Shown: positions 7,840 through 13,620 of the stretch, piece after piece
Position numbering within the stretch: position 1 is the first letter of the stretch
Layout of the letters: each line of letters opens with the position of its first letter
The notes under the pieces: model-generated
Told to the model about the DNA's origin: nothing
Seen by the model: only the letters and a program-made list of their open reading frames with translations
Database searches by the model: none
DNA from: JBEGTT01 sp041179245
GTDB lineage: Bacteria > Pseudomonadota > Gammaproteobacteria > Burkholderiales > Rhodocyclaceae
NCBI GenBank assembly: GCA_041179245.1
Contig: JBEGTT010000147.1
Coordinates: 1-13,620 of the forward strand
Direction of reading: 5' to 3'
DNA: 13,620 nucleotides
Position numbers and translations under genes: made by a program

Positions 7840-8253
7840 ATGACAACATCCATTCTTACGCGTACAGATTTGGCTGGGCCTTATCGCATCAATGCTGAAC
7901 GAGCGATAACGATTCAGTCTGAAGTCACTGAAAACTCTATCCCGTTAAGCGTGTTGGTACTGTCAGAAGATGTCGCCGCTGACCTAAAAGCCTTGGGTCA
8001 AGCGCTGTCTTTTCCCGAACACTTTGGTGCGAATTTTGATGCGCTGTACGATTGCCTGTGCGACGCCTCCGTGATTAACTCAGCCAACTTGGTGCTCATT
8101 TTTGAGCAAGCTACCCGTTGGCCGGAAGAAGAGCGCGATACGCTTATTGCGGTGCTCCAAGCGGTATCCGACGAGTGGCGTGAACAAAACCGTGGTTTCT
8201 GGGTTTTGTTCAACGCCCCCAAGCTTGATCTTGACCCACTCCCCACCTTATAA
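7840..8253 (+). CDS. Barstar family ribonuclease inhibitor
   Basis: A 137-residue cytoplasmic protein with a barstar domain at about residues 36-130. The diagnostic segment FPEHFGANFDALYDCL keeps both aspartates used by barstar to plug the barnase active site (Asp67 and Asp71, equal to barstar Asp35 and Asp39). About 50 residues precede the point that corresponds to barstar residue 1-30, a longer N-terminus than in the Bacillus protein (89 residues). AGGA at 7830-7833 lies 6 bases before the ATG. Its place directly after the ribonuclease strongly supports a cognate pair in which it protects the producer from RNase that has not been exported. There is no signal peptide. Confidence 0.9.
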   Translation: MTTSILTRTDLAGPYRINAERAITIQSEVTENSIPLSVLVLSEDVAADLKALGQALSFPEHFGANFDALYDCLCDASVINSANLVLIFEQATRWPEEERDTLIAVLQAVSDEWREQNRGFWVLFNAPKLDLDPLPTL

Positions 8254-8254
8254 A

Positions 8255-8758
8255 TTGGCAAAATCTTATAAAAACCCAGCCTCTGTGTTGGTTGTGATTT
8301 ACAGCGCAGATGGTCATTTTTTATTGATTGAGCGCGCAGCGAATCCCGGTTATTGGCAGTCGGTAACAGGAAGCCAGGAGTCGGGCGAATCGTTTGAACA
8401 AACCGCAGCGAGAGAATTACTGGAAGAAACTGGGCTGGTTGCTGAAAAGGCACTTTTGGCTAGCGAACTGGGCAGACGGGCGTTTCCCGTAAATATCTTA
8501 ATCAATCACCAATTTTCAACCCAATACGAAATTCTTCCCGTGTGGAGACACCGTTACGCCCCCGGCATTACGAGCAATACTGAGCATTGGTTTTCGCTGA
8601 AATTGCCAAGTCCTAGAAATGTTCGGCTTGACCCCGCTGAGCATTTGGCACAGGGCTGGTTTCTGGCACCTGAAGCAACACAAAAATGTTTTTCACCAAG
8701 CAATCAAGCATTGATTAACCAGCTTGGAAGTAGGGAATTTGTCACAAAATTAGCGTAA
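8255..8758 (+). CDS. nudB: Dihydroneopterin triphosphate diphosphatase (Nudix)
   Basis: Removes pyrophosphate from dihydroneopterin triphosphate, an early step of folate synthesis. A complete Nudix box is present, G-x5-E-x7-REUxEExGU, read as GSQESGE then RELLEETGL. Other stretches shared with E. coli NudB are WQSVTGS, RHRYAPG-TxNTExWF and EHLA. No ATG exists between the barstar stop and the conserved core, so I place the start at TTG 8255. That gives MAKSYKNPASVLVV, which lines up with the E. coli N-terminus, one base after the barstar stop and without a visible ribosome binding site, so it likely depends on coupling. TTG 8231 is the alternative. Length is 167 residues, somewhat longer than E. 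coli NudB (about 150). nudB also follows aspS in E. coli. Confidence 0.9.
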   Translation: MAKSYKNPASVLVVIYSADGHFLLIERAANPGYWQSVTGSQESGESFEQTAARELLEETGLVAEKALLASELGRRAFPVNILINHQFSTQYEILPVWRHRYAPGITSNTEHWFSLKLPSPRNVRLDPAEHLAQGWFLAPEATQKCFSPSNQALINQLGSREFVTKLA

Positions 8759-8817
8759 AGTCATGAAATGTTGCTTTGCAGCAAATATTTCTAAGATGAA
8801 TCATTATGGAGAAGTGC

Positions 8818-9582
8818 ATGTTTAATCTGAACGGTAAAAAAGGTTTAGTCGTTGGTATCGCCAACAATCACAGTATTGCTTATGGTTGTGCCAAGGCCTT
8901 CCAAATGTGCGGTGCGCACAACGCTATAACCTACCTCAACGCGAAATCTGAATCTTACGTTCGCCCCTTAGGCGAACTACTGGGTGCCGACCTGATTCTG
9001 CCAATGGACGTTGAAGACGACGCTCAAATGGAAGCCGTATTTAAAGAAATCGAAGCCAAATGGGGCAAGCTGGATTACCTGCTGCATTCCATTGCTTTTG
9101 CCCCGATGAATGACTTGCATGGCCGCGTCACTGACTCTTCTCGTCAAGGTTTCTTACAGGCGATGGATATTTCCTGCCACTCATTTGCGCGGATGGCCAA
9201 ACTTGCTGAACCGCTGATGAAAGATGGCGGTTGCCTGCTGACCATGAGTTATATGGGTGCTGATGAAGTGATCGATAACTACGGCCTCATGGGCCCGGTT
9301 AAGGCTGCACTGCAGTCCGTGTCGCGTTATTTGGCGTCTGAACTTGGCCCCAAAGGTATCCGCGTGCACGCCATTTCTCCCGGTCCATTAGCCACTCGTG
9401 CCGCTTCAGGCATCAAGGATTTTGACAAACTGATGGAACACGCCATTGAACGTGCGCCGCTGCACACGCTAGTTTCTATCGAAGACATCGGTGCACTATG
9501 TGCCTTCTTGGTGAGTGATGTTGCCAAGAGCTTGACTGGCGGCACCATGTACATCGATGGTGGTTACAACATCGTCGGCTAA
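8818..9582 (+). CDS. fabI: Enoyl-[acyl-carrier-protein] reductase (NADH), FabI
   Basis: Catalyses the last reduction of each fatty-acid elongation round in the cytoplasm; 254 residues. It has the divergent SDR cofactor loop GIANNHSIAYG (13-23), SIAFAP (91-96), and the FabI catalytic pattern Tyr145, Tyr155 and Lys162 (SYMGADEVIDNYGLMGPVK), each one off the E. coli numbering. SGIKDF and the terminal DGGYNIVG also match. Ala93 sits where E. coli has Gly93, a position linked to triclosan and diazaborine response; Ala is common in other FabI proteins. I chose ATG 8818 because GGAG (8808-8811) is 6 bases upstream; the in-frame ATG at 8806 overlaps that site and adds an untypical MEKC. It heads a likely operon with pta and ackA. 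Confidence 0.96.
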   Translation: MFNLNGKKGLVVGIANNHSIAYGCAKAFQMCGAHNAITYLNAKSESYVRPLGELLGADLILPMDVEDDAQMEAVFKEIEAKWGKLDYLLHSIAFAPMNDLHGRVTDSSRQGFLQAMDISCHSFARMAKLAEPLMKDGGCLLTMSYMGADEVIDNYGLMGPVKAALQSVSRYLASELGPKGIRVHAISPGPLATRAASGIKDFDKLMEHAIERAPLHTLVSIEDIGALCAFLVSDVAKSLTGGTMYIDGGYNIVG

Positions 9583-9611
9583 GCCTAATCTAAAAAAATA
9601 AGGAAAAAGCT

Positions 9612-10580
9612 ATGCTCCAAGCACCTGCAGATCCAAAAGCTTTTCTGGCTGAACGAGCCGTCCGCTTTCAGAATTTTCTCAATCAAGCCAAGGGTCTTAC
9701 ACCGGTGGTGACTTCGGTTTGCCATCCCTGTGATGCGGTTTCCTTGTCTGGCGCACTGATGGCTCGACGGGATGGGCTGATTGAACCGATTCTGGTTGGG
9801 CCAGAAAGTCGTATTCGCGCAGTGGCTGCACAGGAAGGACTCTCGTTAGAAGGGGTTGAAATCCTGTCCACGGAGCATAGCCTTGAATCTGCAGAAAAGG
9901 CTGTGGCCTTGGTTCGCCAAGGTCGTGCTGAAGCGATCATGAAAGGCAGCCTGCATACCGACGAGCTGATGGCAGAAGTGGTTTCCCGTGACCACGGCTT
10001 GCGAACTGCACGCCGGATCAGTCATGCCATGTGGGCACAGGTACCGACTTACGATAAGCCGCTATTGATTACCGATGCGGGGATTAACATCGCGCCTGAC
10101 CTCAATGCCAAAGTGGACATTGTTCAGAACGTGATTGACCTAGCTCACCTGTTGGGTACGCCAGAACCCAAAGTTGCCATTCTGTCGGCAGTGGAAACGG
10201 TGACTTCCGCTATTCCTTCCACACTGGAAGCCGCGGCACTGTGCAAAATGGCGGATCGAGGACAAATCAAGGGGGCTATTTTGGATGGCCCACTGGCGTT
10301 TGATAATGCGATTTCGCTTGCTGCCGCAAAAACCAAAGGGATTAACTCACCCGTAGCGGGCAATGCTGACATTCTTGTCGTGCCTGATTTGGAATCTGGA
10401 AATATGCTGGTTAAACAACTGGAGTATTTCGGTAACGCACTGATGGCGGGTGTGGTTTTGGGTGCTCGCGTTCCGATTATCCTAACCTCGCGTGCGGATA
10501 GTGCCGAAACCCGAACCGCATCCTGTGTCCTTGCTGTATTAATGGTCCATGCCCGTAAAAAAATGGGAGTTAAATCGTGA
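9612..10580 (+). CDS. pta: Phosphate acetyl/butyryltransferase (short Pta/Ptb type)
   Basis: Interconverts an acyl-CoA, most likely acetyl-CoA, and the acyl phosphate. The 322 residues make up one PTA_PTB domain (VCHPCDAVSLSGALMARRDG, AEAIMKGSLHTDELM, SHAMW, LLITDAGINIAPDL, ILSAVETV, DGPLAFDNAIS, GNADILVVPDLESGNML). It lacks both the long N-terminal regulatory part of E. coli Pta and the MaoC-like hydratase domain found in the longer 'bifunctional enoyl-CoA hydratase/phosphate acetyltransferase' proteins it resembles. Substrate is inferred from the coupled acetate kinase; propionyl- or butyryl-CoA cannot be ruled out. AGGA at 9600-9603 lies 8 bases before the ATG. The stop overlaps the ackA start (GTGA). 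Confidence 0.88.
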   Translation: MLQAPADPKAFLAERAVRFQNFLNQAKGLTPVVTSVCHPCDAVSLSGALMARRDGLIEPILVGPESRIRAVAAQEGLSLEGVEILSTEHSLESAEKAVALVRQGRAEAIMKGSLHTDELMAEVVSRDHGLRTARRISHAMWAQVPTYDKPLLITDAGINIAPDLNAKVDIVQNVIDLAHLLGTPEPKVAILSAVETVTSAIPSTLEAAALCKMADRGQIKGAILDGPLAFDNAISLAAAKTKGINSPVAGNADILVVPDLESGNMLVKQLEYFGNALMAGVVLGARVPIILTSRADSAETRTASCVLAVLMVHARKKMGVKS

Positions 10581-11803
10581 AAGCCCAAGCTACAAAACCT
10601 AAACTTTCCGCAATCCTGACGCTCAATGCGGGCTCTTCCAGCATCAAGTTCGCTTTGTTTGCGCTGCCGGTTGATGGTGGCCCCATTCCTGAGCAAGCGG
10701 CTTTTGCGGGGCAAATTGATGGGCTTGGTGCAACACCGAAACTGAAAGTCAAAAACGCCGTTGGCGAAACACTGACTGATAGCGTTCTAGACCTTCCCAA
10801 AGAAGGCGCCCATCAAGCCGGTTTGCAACATCTGCTGGAATGGCTCGAAGAACACGATCAAGAATGGGAAATCGTCGCCGTAGGTCATCGAGTTGTGCAT
10901 GGTGGTGAGCGTTTCTCTGCGCCGCTCAAACTTGATGACCAGTCGATGTTATTTCTTGGCGAATTGATTTCTTTAGCGCCTTTGCACCAACCGCATAACT
11001 TGGGTGGCGTTAATGCCATTGCAGCATTACTTCCTAAAATGCCGCAGGTGGCCTGTTTTGATACCGCGTTCCACCGCACTAATCCTGCGGTAGCTCAGGC
11101 GTTTGCTTTGCCTCGCCGTTTAACGGACAAAGGTATTAAGCGCTACGGCTTTCACGGGCTTTCCTACGAATACGTTGCCCAGCAATTGCCAGCTTTGCTC
11201 GGAGAGCGTGCGAGCGGTCGAGTGGTAGTAGCTCATTTGGGTAATGGCTCTTCAGCCTGTGCCATTTTGGACGGCAAGAGCCAAGCGAGCAGTATGGGAT
11301 TTACAGCAATTGATGGCCTAATGATGGGCACTCGCTGCGGCACGCTGGATGCCGGCGTGGTACTGCATTTGGTGCAACAGGAAAAGATGGACATCAACGC
11401 CATCTGTAACATGCTCTATAAAGAATCAGGTCTTCTAGGTGTTTCCGGCATTTCGCAAGATATGCGCACGTTGTTGAATAGTGAAGAGTCGACAGCTAAA
11501 GAAGCAATCGATCTTTACGTTTATCGCCTTGTTCGAGAGATTGGTTCGTTGGCAGCCGCGATTGGTGGCTTGGACGCGCTGGTGTTTACTGGTGGTATTG
11601 GTGAAAACGCTGCACCCATTCGTGCAGCGGTTTGTCGTCAGTTGGTTTGGATGGGACTGCATTTGGATGAGCCACTCAATAGTGAAAGTGGTATCCGTGG
11701 CCGTACCATCAGTCATCCAGATAGCCGAGTTCGTTGTTTGGTTGTGCCCACTAACGAAGAGTGGATGATTGCCCAGCACTCCCGCGAATTACTTGCGCTT
11801 TGA
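10577..11803 (+). CDS. ackA: Acetate kinase (acetate/propionate family)
   Basis: Transfers phosphate between acetyl phosphate and ADP, making ATP and acetate, or the reverse. The 408 residues carry the ASKHA-fold motifs: LNAGSSSIKF with Asn17, Ser20 and Ser22, HRVVHGGE with Arg105, PLHQPHN with His137, FDTAFH with Asp162, YGFHGLSYE with His193, AHLGNGSSACAI, MMGTRCG with Arg253, TGGIGENA, and TNEEWMIA with Glu394. These match the active-site residues of the Methanosarcina enzyme. After Arg253 the sequence is CGTLDAG where many acetate kinases have SGDLDP. The start is GTG, with GGGAG (10565-10569) 7 bases upstream, overlapping the pta stop by 4 bases, so translation is coupled. The 3' end overlaps the convergent small gene by 15 bases. 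Confidence 0.96.
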   Translation: MKAQATKPKLSAILTLNAGSSSIKFALFALPVDGGPIPEQAAFAGQIDGLGATPKLKVKNAVGETLTDSVLDLPKEGAHQAGLQHLLEWLEEHDQEWEIVAVGHRVVHGGERFSAPLKLDDQSMLFLGELISLAPLHQPHNLGGVNAIAALLPKMPQVACFDTAFHRTNPAVAQAFALPRRLTDKGIKRYGFHGLSYEYVAQQLPALLGERASGRVVVAHLGNGSSACAILDGKSQASSMGFTAIDGLMMGTRCGTLDAGVVLHLVQQEKMDINAICNMLYKESGLLGVSGISQDMRTLLNSEESTAKEAIDLYVYRLVREIGSLAAAIGGLDALVFTGGIGENAAPIRAAVCRQLVWMGLHLDEPLNSESGIRGRTISHPDSRVRCLVVPTNEEWMIAQHSRELLAL

Positions 11804-12046
11804 TGCTTTTGGCTTTTCGGTAATAACAGTGGCGTCACTCCCGGCAAGGGAGTGACCCTCTTCAGAAGACGATTGTAGTAACCAGCACAAATCCTCATCC
11901 TGAACCGGTGTCGGGATCATATGATTCCAGCTCCAGCGATACACTGGGCCCATGAATACATAACGGGCTAGCACATCTCCTCTGGGTGTTACGCCAAAGA
12001 ATGGCCATCCTGTGCGGATCATTTCCTTGATATAGCTTTCAGTCAT
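11789..12046 (-). CDS. Hypothetical 85-residue protein coupled to recQ
   Basis: I do not recognise this protein. It has no signal peptide or membrane helix. The first 57 residues are aromatic-rich and look folded (Trp14, 38, 40, 55; GWPFFGVTPRGDVLARYVF; RWSWNHMIPTP), followed by a Ser/Glu/Lys-rich tail ending in KASKRK. It is likely real: its ATG lies inside the end of recQ (8-base overlap), and GAGGA at 12055-12059 is 8 bases before the start, a textbook ribosome binding site. It does not resemble an HRDC domain, so it is not a broken-off end of RecQ. The stop lies within ackA on the opposite strand. Co-expression with RecQ suggests, but does not prove, a related role. Confidence 0.7.
   Translation of the reverse strand: MTESYIKEMIRTGWPFFGVTPRGDVLARYVFMGPVYRWSWNHMIPTPVQDEDLCWLLQSSSEEGHSLAGSDATVITEKPKASKRK
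11834..11856. repeat. Perfect 9-bp hairpin between ackA and recQ ends
   Basis: GTCACTCCC (11834-11842) and GGGAGTGAC (11848-11856) pair perfectly around the loop GGCAA. It is 30 bases after the ackA stop and lies within codons 64-71 of the small minus-strand gene. Neither side is followed by a T-run, so it is not a typical intrinsic terminator. It could still block RNA decay or weaken read-through between the converging transcripts (inference). Confidence 0.55.
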
Positions 12047-13620
12047 CTCGTTTTTCCTCGTTTGAATATTTTCCGATATTTTGCAACGGAAGTTGTTTCA
12101 ATGATACTGATGCATTACCTGATAGGACAGTTCGGGCGTGTTCAGTTAACCGTAGGGCGCCAAATCCTTCAGGATTAAATTCGATGTAACCCGCCACCAG
12201 TAATTGTCGGAATATTCTGCGCCACTCACTTCGTTTGTGCTCTTTGCCGACGCCAAAGGTGGGTAGCTTTTCATGGCCGTATTCCCGAACTTTGGGTGTG
12301 GATTTTCCGAGCAGAACATCAATCAGATGCTGAGAACCAAACATCATGCCGGTTCGGTAGATGACTGAAAGTGCTTTCTGAGTTGCGACAGTGGCATCCC
12401 AATACGTTGGAGGCTCAAGGCAGTTGTCACATATGCCACAAGGTGCAGCGGCTTCGCCGAAATGGGACAATAACGCGACTTGACGGCACTTGGGTGTTTC
12501 GCAATAAGCCAGTAATTCCATGAGTTCAACATGGGCGCTTGGTGAATGCGAATTACGCAAGACGACGGTCAGAACATCATGTAGGCCGTAACACATCCAG
12601 TTTTCTGCCGCGTACCCATCACGGCCTGCCCGCCCTGTTTCCTGATAGTAAGACTCCAGATTTCGGGGTAGGTCGAGGTGAGCGACAAAACGAACATCAG
12701 CGCGATCAATACCCATGCCAAAAGCAATCGTTGCGACCACAATTAAACCGGACTCCTGCTGGAATCTTTGGAGTGCAGTTTGGCGTATTTCAGGGGACAA
12801 GCCCGCGTGGTAGGGCAGGGCGTTATAACCCACTGAGAAAAGCCAGTCGGCAATCTGTTCGACTTTCTTTCGAGTGGCGCAGTACACGATGCCGGCCTGA
12901 CCTGCTCGTGGTTGCAGGAAGTCGAGTAACTGGTGTTTGGCGCTTTGCTTATCGGTGACGGTATAGGCAAGGTTAGGCCGAAGAAAACTACTGATAAATC
13001 GTTTGGCCTGAGAAAGGCCTAGTTGTTCGCGGATTTCTGTTTGGGTTTTTGGGTCGGCGGTTGCCGTTAGGGCAATTCTGGGAACACTTGGGTAGCGGTC
13101 ATGCAGGGTTGATAACTGACGGTACTCTGGGCGGAAATCGTGGCCCCATTGGGTAATGCAGTGGGCTTCATCAATGGCAAACAGAGCAATTTTGTTGGAC
13201 TGATAGAGCCCGTCAAGAATGGCTAAGAAAAAATCGCTGACAAGCCGTTCTGGAGAAATGTAAAGCAGGTCCAGTTCACCGCGAAAAGCAAGTTGAACGG
13301 TTTCGCGAGCCACTTCATTGGGGATGTTGGCATTAATGAGGGCAGCCTTGATACCCTGTTGGGTCAGCTTATCTACCTGATCCTGCATTAAGGCAATAAG
13401 GGGGGACACCACAATGCCAGTCCCTTGGCGGAGGATGGAAGGAAGTTGGTAGCATAGAGATTTTCCGCCACCCGTTGGCATCAGTACCAGTGCATCTCCA
13501 CCGGTACTGATGTGTTTAATGATTTCTGCTTGTTGTCCCCGGAAAGCACTGTGGCCAAAAACGGTATTAAGCAGAGTTTTTGCGTCGGTGTTAATGGTGT
13601 GGAGTTGGTTTGTTACGACC
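12039..13620 (-). CDS. recQ: ATP-dependent DNA helicase RecQ, N-terminus cut by window, no HRDC
   Basis: A 3'-5' SF2 helicase acting in recombination and stalled-fork repair. The frame stays open to the right edge, adding 46 residues before the internal Met at 13481: LLNTVFGHSAFRGQQAEII, the RecQ Q-motif region. So 526 residues are visible and only a few are missing. Walker A is MPTGGGKS and Walker B is IDEAH (DEAH box) followed by the aromatic-rich loop CITQWGHDFRPEY. Helicase domain 2 includes IVYCATRKKVEQIADWL, TIAFGMGIDRADVRFV and YYQETGRAGRDG. The RQC zinc site has Cys in PKCRQV and CGICDNC, followed by the winged helix. The protein ends soon after, without the HRDC domain that E. coli RecQ (about 609 residues) has. 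Confidence 0.95.
   Translation of the reverse strand, partial: VVTNQLHTINTDAKTLLNTVFGHSAFRGQQAEIIKHISTGGDALVLMPTGGGKSLCYQLPSILRQGTGIVVSPLIALMQDQVDKLTQQGIKAALINANIPNEVARETVQLAFRGELDLLYISPERLVSDFFLAILDGLYQSNKIALFAIDEAHCITQWGHDFRPEYRQLSTLHDRYPSVPRIALTATADPKTQTEIREQLGLSQAKRFISSFLRPNLAYTVTDKQSAKHQLLDFLQPRAGQAGIVYCATRKKVEQIADWLFSVGYNALPYHAGLSPEIRQTALQRFQQESGLIVVATIAFGMGIDRADVRFVAHLDLPRNLESYYQETGRAGRDGYAAENWMCYGLHDVLTVVLRNSHSPSAHVELMELLAYCETPKCRQVALLSHFGEAAAPCGICDNCLEPPTYWDATVATQKALSVIYRTGMMFGSQHLIDVLLGKSTPKVREYGHEKLPTFGVGKEHKRSEWRRIFRQLLVAGYIEFNPEGFGALRLTEHARTVLSGNASVSLKQLPLQNIGKYSNEEKRDD
12055..12059 (-). promoter_or_regulatory. Ribosome binding site for the small gene after recQ
   Basis: GAGGA on the minus strand, 8 bases before the ATG at 12046 and inside the last codons of recQ. 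It decides in favour of this start and implies translation coupled to RecQ. Confidence 0.6.

Noticed and set aside
8102..8254. Long N-terminal extension of NudB inside the barstar gene
   Set aside because: It lies wholly within barstar coding sequence in another frame, starts with TTG, and is not in known NudB proteins.
8247..8272. Direct repeat CTTATAAA around the nudB start
   Set aside because: Eight A/T-rich bases repeated once can easily arise by chance, and no insertion boundary is visible.
8771..8797. Promoter for fabI (TTGCTT and TAAGAT)
   Set aside because: Weak matches and a spacer of 15 bases; too poor to list as a feature.
11834..11856. Hairpin as an intrinsic terminator
   Set aside because: No T-run follows on either strand; kept only as a structural repeat.
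11804..12038. Frameshifted HRDC domain of RecQ
   Set aside because: The coupled small frame has its own strong ribosome binding site and no HRDC-like pattern.
12539..12958. 139-residue plus-strand frame opposite recQ
   Set aside because: Antisense shadow of well-conserved RecQ motifs; low-complexity basic composition and no recognisable domain.

Overview
This window of about 13.6 kb is a gene-dense housekeeping stretch of a Gram-negative chromosome. It has thirteen complete genes and two cut by the window edges, almost no intergenic space, and no rRNA, tRNA, CRISPR array or insertion sequence that I could find. Several neighbourhoods fit a betaproteobacterium (inference from gene content and order): envC-ctpA-moeB/thiF, fmdB-DUF502-aspS, and fabI-pta-ackA. 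The species cannot be named from sequence alone.

Layout. Positions 1-4634, plus strand: a 5'-truncated EnvC-type amidase activator, an S41 C-terminal processing protease coupled to it by a 4-base overlap, a MoeB/ThiF-type E1-like adenylyltransferase, and a family 4 glycosyltransferase. Positions 4635-4731 hold a perfect -10 box and an imperfect inverted repeat. Positions 4732-8758, plus strand: an FmdB-type zinc ribbon protein, a DUF502 membrane protein, aspartyl-tRNA synthetase, a secreted barnase-type ribonuclease, its barstar-type inhibitor, and the folate-pathway Nudix hydrolase NudB. Positions 8818-11803, plus strand: enoyl-ACP reductase FabI, a short phosphotransacetylase and acetate kinase, the last two coupled by a GTGA overlap. 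Positions 11789-13620, minus strand: RecQ helicase, cut by the window end and lacking the usual HRDC domain, followed by an unrecognised 85-residue gene translationally coupled to it. That small gene runs tail-to-tail into the end of ackA with a 15-base overlap.

How the genes work together. EnvC and the protease belong to cell-wall and envelope maintenance. AspS serves translation, and two N-terminal residues suggest it may be the non-discriminating type that also charges tRNA-Asn. FabI, Pta and AckA sit where fatty-acid synthesis, acyl-phosphate and acetate metabolism meet. The most unusual element is the ribonuclease/inhibitor pair placed between aspS and nudB with gaps of 3, 13 and 1 bases, so that a potentially toxic secreted RNase and its antidote are likely expressed from an essential operon. 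The second is the HRDC-less RecQ with its coupled orphan gene, which contains a perfect 9-bp hairpin. I see no wholly new multi-gene system here.
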